This document shows positions 54,607 through 64,000 of a DNA stretch of 64,000 nucleotides, piece by piece. Position 1 is the first letter of the stretch. Each line of letters starts with the position of its first letter. The notes under the pieces were generated by a model. That model was not told where the DNA came from. It searched no databases and was given only the letters and a program-made list of their open reading frames with translations. The position numbers and the translations under genes are program-made. The DNA is from Coenobita brevimanus (Eukaryota; Arthropoda; Malacostraca; Decapoda; Coenobitidae), in the NCBI GenBank assembly GCA_032717465.1, contig CM064748.1, positions 8,885,392 to 8,949,391 on the forward strand, given 5' to 3'.

Positions 54607-56160
54607 TCAAGAAAAATATATAGGAAGGAAGACAGAGTTCTACTTTGTTTTTGTTGATTTCATGAAGGTCTTTAACGAGTGCCAGTGGGAATTGGAAAGC
54701 TCGGGATGGAGAACTGACTAGTTAGGGTGGTTATGGCAATGTATGAAGGTGCTCGCACTCAGGTAAAAGTGAACGGAGATTTGGGTGATAAATGTTCTGT
54801 GAATGGTGGTGGGCATCAAGGGTCAGTTTCAACCCCATTATTGTTCCACATGGTTCTTGAAGCTCTTATGAGGATTTAGAACTACACTCCCATGGGAGTT
54901 GTTTTATGCTAATGACAGTGTTGATGGCAGAGAGAGATAGGGTTGAAAGATGTAGGAAATACTGGGATAGAATGGGACTTGTGTGTTAGAGAGTAAGAGC
55001 GGATAAAGCTGAGGTGATGATATTTAGGGCAGGTGGTGGTGCTGTCCAAGGAGGGCGAGTTTGTCCATATGCAATTTGCCACAAGATTGTGGGGAATAAT
55101 TCCACCTTGGGCGTGTTTGTGATAAGTGGGTGCATAAGAGATACAGTATTATTAGAAGGTATGATTCCAAACCAAAATACTGTAATGGTGATTTTGTGTG
55201 TTTGGTGTGGAGGGGAGAGTGTGGCAAGACAGAGATGTAGGAAAGGATTAAGTTTGGTGGAGTGTGTCTTCAGTGTGTGGAGGAGTTTTGTTATTTGTGG
55301 GACATGATATGCGCTGGAAGTGGGGCTACCTCGGTAGGAGGGTAATAAGTACTTTTATGCAGCATGTGTTAGGATTTTAATGCTGTACGGTAGTGTGAAT
55401 TGGTCAGTAATGGAGGTGGATATTCATAGCTCAGCGTACGGAGTTTGACATTAGAATATGTTGATAATGAAGGATAGATAATAGAGCCATACTATTGTGT
55501 TGGAGCGACTTTAAGGAGAGAGAGCAACATTTGGAAACTGCCTGTACTGTTGTTTGCAGATGATACTGTATTGTTAAGTGAGGACAAAGGGGAACTGCAA
55601 GGCTTGGTGAATGAGGTTCTAAGAGTGTGTAAGATATGGAATTTAATGGTGAATGTAGGGAAGAGTAAAGTTATGGTCCTCGAGAGAAATAAGGGATGCA
55701 CAGTGATGTTGGATGATGAGGAAATGGAAAGTGTGAGCGCGTTTAAGTACTTGGATAGTGTGATGAGTAAGGATTGAAGTTTGGAGGGTGAAGTGCATGA
55801 AAATGTACAACAAGGAAGGAAGGTTGCTGATTTTTTGTAAGCAGTGATAAGAAACAGTGAAGTGGGCATGGAATGACTGGCCTGGTGGGATCAGGATTGT
55901 ATATATATAGTTTCGAGGAAGGATGGGACCTGAATGTGTTAGTGATATGAGAAGAAAGGGTACATTGATGGCGGAGAGGATGGAGGGTGACAACTGAGTG
56001 GAGAGGGTGAGAGGTGTGAATGCTGAGGGTAAAGTTGTGAGAAACATTCCGTAAAAGAAATAGGTTGAGGTCATAGAGTTTGACCTAAGGAATTAGTGAC
56101 TGAATAGAGAAGCAGCAGGTGGGAAGGGATTAAACTTGTAATTTCTCTTGAGTGTGTGGA
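54607..56160 (+). pseudogene. RTE-2 RT, RTE-1 core and RTE-2 3' end (duplicate)
   Basis: Duplicate of 22,697-24,246. RTE-2 palm pieces run to about 55,400, with the catalytic box read as FYANDSV. The RTE-1 core at 55,550-55,777 has FADDTVLLSEDKGEL and FKYLDSVMSKD; copy 1 has VKSKD, the same site changed. The RTE-2 3' end lies at about 55,900-56,155. All frames are broken, with the same inherited stops in both copies. Confidence 0.75.
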
Positions 56161-56231
56161 CCCCCTGGGGAAGGGGGGAAAGAATACTTCCCCAGTATCC
56201 CTGCTTGTCGTAAGAGGCGACTAAAAGGGGC
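56161..56231 (+). ncRNA. Variant RTE 5' leader (duplicate)
   Basis: Duplicate of 24,247-24,317, with identical P3, L3 and P4 segments. It is followed by about 80 bp and then the LINE-J insertion. Confidence 0.3.
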
Positions 56232-56312
56232 CTTTTTGTCTCCAGTCTTTCTTTCTGTCCTGTCCTCGTCTGTTTTCTATCACTATGCTCTTCTTGATAC
56301 TTGTATTTACCC

Positions 56313-59036
56313 TTTTTTTTTTTTTTTTAAGGCGAGGAAGAAGGAACCAAAGGCCATGAGCCTGCAGTAACAGTTCCCTCCAAGAGAAAAACAAAATACA
56401 ATAGAGAGCCAAATTCAATATCCGATCATTTTGAGATGCCTGGACACACAGCGTTTGAAAGACTGGAGATCATAGGCAGCAGGAAATACAGATAGAGGGA
56501 GACAGTTCCAGGGCTGACCTGTTGCATAAATGAAAGACTGGGAGTAACGGTTAAATCTTGCATTAGAGAGTTGGACAGAAAAGTGATGAGATTTTGCTGC
56601 TAGACGGGTGCTACGCACCCGTCGTAGAGGTGGAGGGATGCAAGCAGACAGTTCAGAGGAGCAGTGACCATTAAAGTAGCGATAGAAAAGAGATAAAGAT
56701 GCAGCAGTGCGGCGAAGAGACAGAGGTTGAAGGGAGTCAGTAAGAGGAGGAGAGTTAATGAGACGAAAAGCCTTTGACTCCACCCTATTGAGAAGAGCTG
56801 TATGTGGGGAGCCTCCCCACACATGAGAGTTGTACTCCACACAGGGGCGGATAAAACCCCTGTATAGAGTCAACAATTGTGCAGGGGTAAAGAAAGAGCG
56901 GAGTCGGCTTAACACACCCAATCTCTTGGAAGCAGATTTTACAAGAGATGTAGTATGATCTTTCCAAAATAAGTCCCGAGTAAATGAAACCCCAAGCATG
57001 TTCAAGGATGATGCAGGATTAAGCTGAATATTATTAAACATTAATGGGTATACCTGTGGAAGATTTTGTCGGGTTGATAGGTGTAAGAACTGAGTCTTAG
57101 ATGCATTAAAGACAACCATATTATTTTTACCCCAGTCAGAGACACGAGCCAAGTCAGACATTAGGTGTGCCATAACCTCATCCCTTGTTTCTTGAAGCAA
57201 CTGTTCAGATGGGCGTTGCGGGAACCGAATGGAAAGGTGAAGGGTGGAGTCATCAGCGTATGAGTGGATAGGGTTAGATGTACAGCTTAGAAGATCATTG
57301 ATGAATAAAAGGAAGAGAGTTGGTGATAGGACAGAGCCCTGAGGAACACCACTGTTGATAGATCTAGGAGAAGAACGATGGCCGTCTACAACAGCAGCTA
57401 TAGAACGACCAGAAAGGAAACTAGCGATGAAGGCACAGATAGAAAGATAGAAACCGTAGGAGGGCAGTTTGGAAATTAAAGATTTGTGCCAGACTCGATC
57501 GAAAGCCTTTGAGATGTCAAGTGCAATGGCAAAGCTTTCGCCAAAGTCCCGGAAGGAGGATGACCAGGAGTCTGAAAGGTAGGTGAGAAGATCGCCAGTG
57601 GAGAGTCCCTGACGGAACCTAGACTGACGATCGGAAAGAAGGTTGTGATAGAAAAGATGCCTTAAAATTTTTCTATTAAGAATTAATTCGAAAACTTTTG
57701 AAATACAGGACGTTAAAGCAATTGGACGATAGTTGGAGGGTTGGGAGTGGTCACCCTTCTTTGGGACTGGCTGAATGTGAGCAAACTTCCAGCAAGAAGG
57801 AAAGGTACAAGTTGACAGACAAAGGCGAAAGAGTTTGCCTAGGCAGGGTGTAAGCACAGAAGCACAGTTCTTGAGAACAACAGGAGGGACCCCATCAGGC
57901 CCATATGCCTTGTTAGTACTGAGGCCAGTGATGGCAGAAAATACATCAACTGAAGAAATTTTAATGTTAGCCATGAGGAAGTCAGAGGGGAGAAGTGATG
58001 GAGGAACGGCACCGGAATCGTCTAAGGTGGAATTGGAGGAGAAAGTCTGTGTGAAGAGATCTGCTTTATCAGTAGAAGAAATAGCTACAGAACCATCAGA
58101 GTAGAAAAGAGGAGGGAAGGATGATGAGGTAAAGTTGTTAGAAAGATTTTTGGCAAGGTGCCAGAAGGAGCGGGAAGAATTAGAGTTGGAGAGTTGGGAG
58201 CATTTAGTATGGATGAAATTATTTTTAGTAGAACGAAGAACAGACTTAGCACGATTCCGGGCAGAAACGTAAAGGTGATGTGATTCAGGGGTGGGATGGC
58301 TCCGGTACCCTTTGTAGGCCATCTCCTTGTTGCGGACAGCATTAGAACAAGCGTGATTGAACCAAGGCTTTCTTGCGTTAGTCAAAGGATATGAGAAAGG
58401 AATATATGCTTCCATGCCCGAGAGAATAACCTCCGTAATGCGCAAGGCACACTCAGATGGCTCACGGCCATGGAAGCAATAATCATTCCAGGGAAAATCA
58501 AAGAAGTACTGCCTGAGGGTCTCCCAGTCCGCGGCTCCAAAATGCCACAGACGACGTTTCCCTGGAGGGTCCACAGGCCGTACCTGAGTGATAGGACAGA
58601 TTAAGGTAATAAGGTTGTGATTGGAGGAGCCCAACGAAGAGAAAAGATTAACAGAGTAAGCAGAAGGATTAGTTGTGAGGAAGAGGTCAAGTATGTTGGA
58701 GCTCTCTCCAAGGTGGTCAGGGATATGGGTAGGGTGCTGTACAAGCTGCTCTAGGTCATTAAGGATAGAAAAGATATAGGCTTGTTCACCAGGTGGATCC
58801 GTGAAAGGAGAGGAGAGCCAAGGGTGGTGGTGAACATTGAAATCTCCAAGAATGGAGATTTCAGAGAAAGGAGAAATGGACAGAATGTGTTCCATCGTAG
58901 AAGTAAGATAGTCGAAGAATTTTTGATAGTCAGTAGAATTAGGGGATAAGTAAACAGCACAGATATATTTAGTCAGAGAATGACAGGAAAGCCGAAGCCA
59001 GAGTGTGGAGAATTCAGAAGAATCAAGTTCAGGAAC
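56313..59036 (-). mobile_element. LINE-J copy 3: recent insertion with poly(A) tail
   Basis: Minus-strand element with poly(T) on the plus strand at 56,313-56,328 (its poly(A) tail), 5'-truncated inside the endonuclease at about 59,036. Copy 1 of the duplication retains the unoccupied site at 24,391-24,400 ('atttacctaa'); only 2-4 bp ('acc') can be shared as a target duplication. It is therefore younger than the duplication. Confidence 0.85.
56415..58895 (-). CDS. LINE-J polyprotein: endonuclease end plus reverse transcriptase (826 aa)
   Basis: The longest uninterrupted frame in the window; it is also open upstream to the truncation point at about 59,036, so the first Met is probably internal. 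Order: ISILGDFNVHHHPWLSS (about 12-28), LDLFLTTNPSAYSVNLF, then SSNHNLITL where the usual SDH is SNH; linker; RT motifs NYRPIALTSCISKVFELI (about 388), FAIALDISKAFDRVWHKSL (about 460), SGVPQGSVLSPTLFLLFINDL (about 517) and HSYADDSTLHLS with intact YADD (about 545); then KTQFLHLS, LGVSFTRDLFWKDH and VEYNSHVWGGSPH. No RNase H. A Jockey/BS-type layout. RT looks competent; the endonuclease is truncated and altered, so the copy is probably immobile. Confidence 0.85.
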   Translation of the reverse strand: MEHILSISPFSEISILGDFNVHHHPWLSSPFTDPPGEQAYIFSILNDLEQLVQHPTHIPDHLGESSNILDLFLTTNPSAYSVNLFSSLGSSNHNLITLICPITQVRPVDPPGKRRLWHFGAADWETLRQYFFDFPWNDYCFHGREPSECALRITEVILSGMEAYIPFSYPLTNARKPWFNHACSNAVRNKEMAYKGYRSHPTPESHHLYVSARNRAKSVLRSTKNNFIHTKCSQLSNSNSSRSFWHLAKNLSNNFTSSSFPPLFYSDGSVAISSTDKADLFTQTFSSNSTLDDSGAVPPSLLPSDFLMANIKISSVDVFSAITGLSTNKAYGPDGVPPVVLKNCASVLTPCLGKLFRLCLSTCTFPSCWKFAHIQPVPKKGDHSQPSNYRPIALTSCISKVFELILNRKILRHLFYHNLLSDRQSRFRQGLSTGDLLTYLSDSWSSSFRDFGESFAIALDISKAFDRVWHKSLISKLPSYGFYLSICAFIASFLSGRSIAAVVDGHRSSPRSINSGVPQGSVLSPTLFLLFINDLLSCTSNPIHSYADDSTLHLSIRFPQRPSEQLLQETRDEVMAHLMSDLARVSDWGKNNMVVFNASKTQFLHLSTRQNLPQVYPLMFNNIQLNPASSLNMLGVSFTRDLFWKDHTTSLVKSASKRLGVLSRLRSFFTPAQLLTLYRGFIRPCVEYNSHVWGGSPHTALLNRVESKAFRLINSPPLTDSLQPLSLRRTAASLSLFYRYFNGHCSSELSACIPPPLRRVRSTRLAAKSHHFSVQLSNARFNRYSQSFIYATGQPWNCLPLSVFPAAYDLQSFKRCVSRHLKMIGY

Positions 59037-60385
59037 ACCTAATTGTATTTACCTAATTGTGATATACAGGAAATGAGCTATGCTCGTGGGGTCCTGTCTC
59101 TGTTTCTCAATAAGTCAAATTTAGCTTTAAACTCGTTTAAGTTTTTAGACTGGACGATCTCTTTGTCCAGGTTATTGCATAGGTCTATACATCTATAAGG
59201 AAAACTATATTTCTTGATATCCTTCAAGCAGCTTGGCTTCCTGAGTTTCATGCCGTGTCCTCTTGTTACTCTCTTATCCCATAAAAACAGATCTTCTTTG
59301 TCAATTTTATCTACTCCCATCATGGTCCTGAACACTGCAATCATGTCGCCTCTCTTTCTCCTTTCTTCTGAGGAAGGCAAATCCAGCTTTTCCAGCCTCT
59401 CTCTGTACGACAGATCTGCCAGACTGGGGACCATCTTGGTTGCTGTTCTTTGTATTCTCTCAATCTTGTTTATATCTTTCTTTTTGTGTGGGGACCACAC
59501 TACTGCTGCATATTCCTACCTGGGGTGAATCATGGCCACGATCAATTTTTTCATCATCTCCTCATCCATATAATGAAAAGCTACTCTTATATTAGTCAGG
59601 AGTTTATACGTCTCTCTAACTGTCTTGTTAATGTGTTTTTCAGGTGACAAAGTGTCCTGGACCAGCACACCCAAATCTTTCTCTTCTCTCGCTTTTGTGA
59701 TTGGTTCATTACCCATCAAATAATTCAATGATGGCGTCTTGGTACTTTTACCCATTTCCAATATTTTACATTTCTTTCCATTGAATTTCATTTCCCACAT
59801 CCGGCTCCATTCGTGTATCCTATCCAGATCTTCCTGCAGCATTTTGCAATCCTCCTCAACCTCTACCTTCCTCGAGATCTTTGCGTCATCAGCAAACAGA
59901 CTTGCATAACTGTTCACTGCAGCTACCTTATCATTTACGTAAATCGGGAACATTACTAGCGCCAACACTGAGCCCTGTGGAACTCCACTTGTTACTTCCC
60001 TCCATCTAGACATCTTATCCTTTATTACTGTCCTCATTTGTCTGTCTCTCAAAAAGTCTCTCATCCATTCTAGGAGGTTCACCTTCAGACCTCCTATATG
60101 CTTTAGTTTTCTCATTAGTCTCTTATGGGGTACCTTGTCAAAGGCCTTCTCCAAATCTAAATACACACAATCCACCCAACCTTCTCTTTCCTGAAGCACG
60201 TCAATTGCTCTTGAGTAAAAACTCAACAAGTTGGAAACACATGACCTTCCACTTCTAAATTCAAACTGACTATCAGCCAAAATATTCATCTCTTCAGATA
60301 TTTTATCCATCTATCTTTCAGAATTCTTTCACACAATTTTGCGACCAAGCTGGTTAAGGACACTGGTCTATAATTCAGGGGTTCT
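59037..60385 (-). pseudogene. LINE-A copy 4: RT and C-terminus (duplicate of copy 2)
   Basis: 60,310-59,516 (264 aa) is an open RT section: FEFRSGRSCVSNLL, VYLDLEKAFDKVPHKRL, TSGVPQGSVLALVMFPIYVND and SYASLFADDAKISRKV (FADD). Here the VPQGS frame is intact, whereas copy 2 has lost a base at the same place. 59,500-59,078 gives the C-terminus. A stop ('ctacctggggtga' region near 59,515) separates them. The 3' tail is the 14-bp repeat at 59,038-59,060. Confidence 0.85.
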
Positions 60386-60640
60386 TCTTCTGTGGAGAGG
60401 ACGGAGTGCAAGAGACTGACGAGGAGAGTGGATGTGATTGAGGTGGAAGGGGGGAATGGGAGGGGGAGGGAAAGGATGAGATGGAGGGATGAAGAGGAGA
60501 TGTATATGAGAGAGGGGGGTGTGAGCTGGTAGCAGGGCAATGAAATGATGGGGGACATGGCGACATGGAGGCAATTTGTCTGTGGCCACCCCGTATGAGA
60601 TTAAGGCATCTGGCAATAGAATAGATAGATAAAGAGGATG
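60386..60640 (+). pseudogene. RTE-1 3'-terminal fragment (duplicate)
   Basis: Duplicate of 25,743-25,990, ending in a degenerate ATAG tail near 60,612-60,632 after 'gtggccaccc'. Same junction with LINE-A. Confidence 0.75.
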
Positions 60641-61340
60641 GATAATGATAGTTGGGTGAGGAGGGTGAGAGGTATGAACGTCAAGGGTAACGTTGTGAGG
60701 GGCACACCAAAAATGGTCAGGATGAGGGTGTAGATGTTGCTGTTAAGGAAAGAGGCATTTCTGGGAATGGAAAGGGTGTGGTCAGAGAGATGAATAATTA
60801 GCTGCCAAATGTAGTGCCAGGAAGGAGGTACAAATGGAAACTCCTAGTCTCTGAGACTTTACTGTATAACCTAAATAGTGCTGAAAGAAAGAAAAATGGT
60901 GTTTAAGGTTTCAAATGAGGTGAAGAGGGAAAACAGGGATATCATAGGTGAGCAGTGTGTGAAGAATGATAAAGGAATGATAGTGGTGGACAGTGATGAT
61001 ATTGAAAATGCCTCGAGAGAGCATTATAACCGGTTGCTGAATGACTGGACCAGGGTAGGTTTGGAGTCTGGAGATCCAGTGTTTGGTCCTTGGCCTTTGA
61101 ATGATGCTGCTACTGTGAGCAGGACAATAGGCAGGATGCAGGTGGGGAAAGTGGCAGGTGTGTCTGGGTTGACAACTGAAATGCTGAAGGCCTCAGTAGG
61201 TATAGGACTGGGTTGTTGACGATATTTACAATTATACTGTATATGAGTGTGTTGTCCCAGATGACTGGGTGAAGAATGTGACTGTAAGTGTGTACAAGAG
61301 GAAGGGTGCTGCCCTGGAAAGTGGATATTATAGATTCATG
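60641..61340 (+). pseudogene. RTE-2 linker and RT fingers (duplicate)
   Basis: The frame 60,878-61,219 (113 aa) has MVFKVSNEVKRENRDIIGEQ, DPVFGPWPLND and RMQVGKVAGVSGLTTEMLK. It is closer to the RTE-2 consensus at 37,436 than copy 1 (DPVFG against DAVFG). VVPDDWVKNVTVSVYK follows out of frame. Confidence 0.75.
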
Positions 61341-61740
61341 AAAAATAAGTTTTTTTTTTTTTTTACCAAGTGGGCAGTGGACTTTGTGAAAGCTACTCAG
61401 ATCCACCTAAATATATTTATACAGTATTAGCCTCACAGTAGGACGGCCTAACCCAGCCATAGATAACACAGACTAAACTAACCTAACCTAACCAAGTTAT
61501 GCTAACCTAACTAATGGTAACTTTACTAACCCATAGTAATGCAAATATAAATATATTTGTGTTGATATGAGAAGGTGTTGTATTAATAAGAGTCCACCAT
61601 TACGCCCGGAAAATAAACGCTCTTCGGGAAGTCAAACCCTGGTGAGCTAAAATTCCACTTATCCCCACTTATTTAACATTTATATTCTGGTCAATTTACT
61701 ATTGCTTGAGCTCAGTATTTTTATGTGCATATTGTATGTG

Positions 61741-61785
<45 letters not shown>

Positions 61786-61915
61786 TCAGGAATATACAGC
61801 AATAATTATTTATTAGTTCGTCAACAACTTTGAACTGTGGGTATAGTGAGACAGCCTCTTCCCCTATTTGTGTGTAGTTTTGAAGGTCAGCTGTATATAG
61901 GGCAAAGTGTTAGTT
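61341..61915. other. Non-coding spacer with AACCTA motifs and (TA)n (duplicate)
   Basis: Counterpart of 26,721-27,290. The AACCTA cluster lies at 61,478-61,520 and an interrupted (TA)n at 61,739-61,782. No genes. Confidence 0.7.
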
Positions 61916-62635
61916 TCAGAGACTTTTAGTGGATAACATAAATAGTTGAGAGAATGAAGGATGACAACTTCGTGCAGAGGGTGAGAGGTGTGAATGTTGA
62001 GTGTAGACTTGCAAGAGAAAGACCAGAAAAATATTTGGGTCAAAGTCAGTGAGTGTGACCTTATGATTAAAGGACTGAATAGAGAAGCTGCTAGAGGTTG
62101 ATCTGCATGGAGAGCTGGCCAGTGGTGAGCAAGACCAATACACGCAAGGTTGTTGGAGCCCTTATAAACAAAGCAAGGCAGCAGTTGAATGAGTGTCTAA
62201 AAGGACAGAAGTGATAGAGATATAGACTTGAAGAAAAGGAAGCCTTGGAAGAAGATGCTTCAGAGAAGTGTGTCTTTGGAAGTGATAGAAAGATGGAAAT
62301 AGGAATATAGGAGATTTGAAAAGAGAGTAAAGCAAATGGTAGATGAAGCCAGACAGTGAGAGTATGATGAGTATGGAAGAAGGATAATTGATCTGTACAA
62401 GAATGATAAAAGGGAGTACTATGAGACAGGTAAACAAGGACGAGGATACAGGGTTATGAGAGGGGTAGAGCGAAGGAAGTAGCTGAGGCATTCAGTAGGA
62501 GGTGGGTGGATGTTGGATATGTGCCAGAAGTCAGGTGTTGGTGTGGATCATGCAGAGTGATTGCCAGGAGGGATTGTGATTACAAGTTGTTTTGGCAGGG
62601 TAAGACAGATGGATATGGTGGTGTGAGTGTGTTGG
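61916..62635 (+). pseudogene. RTE-2 3' end and endonuclease start (duplicate)
   Basis: Counterpart of 27,291-28,002. 'gcagagggtgagaggtgtga' and the endonuclease beginning VGYVPEVRCW, YKLFWQGKTDGYGGVSVLV run up to the TTAA at 62,636, where X3 cuts the endonuclease. Confidence 0.7.
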
Positions 62636-63475
62636 TTAACTCCTTAACCGCGGGTCGTCACTTTCGCGACGCTTGAGAGCAAGGGATCATACCGCAGGGC
62701 GACACTTTTGTGATTCTGTGTTATTTTGAATTCGCCCGGGCTTTGAAGTGGTGGCTTGTATCATCTATCAGTACTGCCAGTGTCCAACACTAGTCAGCAC
62801 TCCTAATCTCATCTGTTCTCCCATCGATTGTTGACAATTTAGCCATTTCTCCCCGTTCTTGACCCCCCTCCCTACCTCCCCTCCATTACAGTATCCTTTC
62901 GCCTGCTCGGCCGTGCTACGCTAAGTAAATCTTCCCTGGAATTTTTCACTGATTTCATCCATTGAAATAAGCCGTATGCCCTATTTTTATACCAAATAAT
63001 ATATACAAGAAAGAAATAAGTTAAGTGAGAGTGCCATACACCTAGAATTGGCTAATTATCACCTGACAACACCTCACGTGCACTCGTTCGCTAATTTTCG
63101 CTGTTTATTTCCCCTTTAAATATGCCGTATAATCTATATTCATAATAAAAATATATATTAGAAAGGACGGGAGAAGCCTAAGTGATATTTACATTCACCT
63201 GGAACTACCAAATTATTGCAGACTACCACACTGTATTCTACGCTAAGTAAATCTTCCCTGGAATTTTCCACTGATTTCATCCATTGAAATAAGCCGTATG
63301 CCCTATTCTTATACCAAATATTTTATACAGAAAAGAAATAAGGTAAGTGATAGTGCCATACACCTGGAATTGGCTAATTATCACCTGACAACACCTCACG
63401 TGCACTCGTTCGCTTATTTTCGCTGTTTATTTCCCCTTTAAATATGCCGTATAATCTATTTTCGCAATAAATATA
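62636..63475 (+). mobile_element. X3: third X element, left part, cut by RTE-1
   Basis: TTAA at 62,636-62,639, then CTCCTTAACCGCGGGTCGTC and the same CGTCAC..GCGACG hairpin, followed by about 830 bp colinear with X1 from 4,720. A segment of about 320 bp is tandemly repeated (62,920-63,215 and 63,238-63,475). It ends where the RTE-1 leader begins. The TTAA in the duplicate (28,003-28,006) is unoccupied. The right part of X3 would lie beyond the window. Confidence 0.85.
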
Positions 63476-63575
63476 CCCCCTGGGGGTAGGGGGGTTTCAA
63501 GAATACTCCCCCAGTATCCCTGCTTGTCGTACGAGGCGACTAAAAGGGTTGGTGGTGGGTTAGTGCCCCACCCCG
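63476..63575 (+). ncRNA. RTE-1 5' leader, candidate HDV-like ribozyme (copy j)
   Basis: CCCCCTGGGGGTAGGGGGG opens the leader. P1 GGTAGGG/CCCTGCT, P3 ATAC/GTAT with loop TCCCCCA, P4 TCG/CGA with loop TACGAGG, then CTAA. It differs from copy c in L4 and in the P2 region (TTTCAAGA). It joins directly onto X3. Confidence 0.45.
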
Positions 63576-63578
63576 TAA

Positions 63579-64000
63579 AAAGAACTAACTAAAAAAGCAA
63601 ATAAAGCGCCTCGGACCCGGACGGACCATACGTTGACGACTAAGGAAGGGACAAAGGACATTCTGAGAGTAGGAACGTGGAATGTGAGAGGAGTGAATGA
63701 TGAAGTGAAAGAGAGAGAGATTGTCCAGGTGCTTGAGGATGCAAAAGTGGATATATGTGGATTGACTGAAACTAAATGGAGAGGTGAAAAGATGAGAGAA
63801 TGGGAATATGGTGTAAGTATATGTGCAGGAGTCAGTGAGAATGAGAGGGCAAGAGAGGGAGTATGTCTCATGATAAGCAAGAAGTGGAAGGAGAATATAA
63901 TAGAGTATGGAACAGTGGGTGCAAGGATTGTATGGGTGAGGATGAAAGTAGGTATACAAGCATTGGCAATTGTATGTGTGTATGCTCCAACAGAGGATCG
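63579..64000 (+). CDS. RTE-1 copy j: endonuclease start, runs off the window
   Basis: Open frame to the right edge with no in-frame ATG before the domain. RVGTWNVRGVNDEVKEREIV (about residues 30-49), VDICGLTETKWRGEKMREW with the catalytic glutamate, CAGVSENERAREGVCLMIS, and IVCVYAPTED at the edge. The GTG-initiated leader frame used in copy c hits a stop near 63,593 and is one base out of phase here. No stop interrupts the visible 140 residues, so this may be one of the better-preserved copies. Confidence 0.8.

Larger units (their letters stand above)
54607..62635 (+). repeat. Segmental duplication, copy 2
   Basis: Colinear with 22,697-28,002. It differs by small substitutions, the 2.72-kb LINE-J insertion at 56,313-59,036, and microsatellite length. 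The left boundary follows a 120-bp RTE-2-like piece after the LINE-J poly(A). On the right it is interrupted by X3 at TTAA 62,636. Confidence 0.85.

Overview
The window looks like intergenic DNA from an arthropod, and I infer a decapod crustacean. The evidence is interstitial TTAGG-type motifs (near 1,725, 6,425, 26,830 and 61,480), several crustacean-style non-LTR retrotransposon families, and TTAA- and TA-flanked DNA elements. I found no host protein gene, tRNA, rRNA or CRISPR array. Almost every real coding signal is a reverse transcriptase, endonuclease or transposase relic. I use local family names: RTE-1 (RTE-like, 3' tail of ATAG repeats), RTE-2 (second RTE-like family), LINE-A (CR1-like, 14-bp repeat tail), LINE-J (Jockey/BS-like, poly(A) tail), LINE-L (L2/CR1-like, TTA-repeat tail), LINE-K (Jockey-like), LINE-I (I-like, with RNase H), and X, Y, Z (TTAA, piggyBac-like, non-autonomous).

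Layout. 1-3,570: a minus-strand LINE-A split by a 2.85-kb TA-flanked element that carries a 0.9-kb palindrome. 4,350-11,190: an RTE-2 copy split at a TTAA by X1; X1 is split by TA element C; C is split by a reversed X2. 11,192-18,672: three minus-strand RTE-1 copies, one essentially full length (15,486-18,672), the first sitting in the loop of a foldback element. 19,262-20,938: an internally deleted RTE-1. 20,943-21,460: a tandem satellite. 21,680-22,692: the 5' part of a LINE-J. 22,697-28,002 is a block duplicated at 54,607-62,635. 28,572-30,775: LINE-A, a Tigger N-terminal domain and an RTE-2 end. 31,419-35,830: a near full-length LINE-L with a zinc-knuckle ORF1. 35,960-40,935: RTE-1, RTE-2 and LINE-K pieces. 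41,265-43,240: a satellite unit split by an hAT-like element, itself split by a Tigger derivative. 43,241-45,466: an RTE-1 with its 5' leader. 45,467-46,690: a broken Tigger DDE transposase. 47,088-47,480: a 61-bp minisatellite. 47,640-53,261: two LINE-I pieces, the second split by TTAA element Y. 53,262-54,484: the 3' half of a LINE-J. 54,607-62,635: duplication copy 2, into which a LINE-J with an uninterrupted reading frame (56,313-59,036) and X3 (62,636) have since inserted. 63,476-64,000: the 5' end of another RTE-1, running off the window.

The most interesting signals are (i) a conserved 5' leader on RTE-1 copies that folds like an HDV-type self-cleaving ribozyme, (ii) insertion histories that can be read exactly because empty sites survive elsewhere in the window, (iii) a perfect 25-bp inverted duplication consistent with a template-switch mutation, and (iv) a very short RTE-1 derivative that joins leader to tail. 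All are sequence-level inferences; no search or folding program was run.
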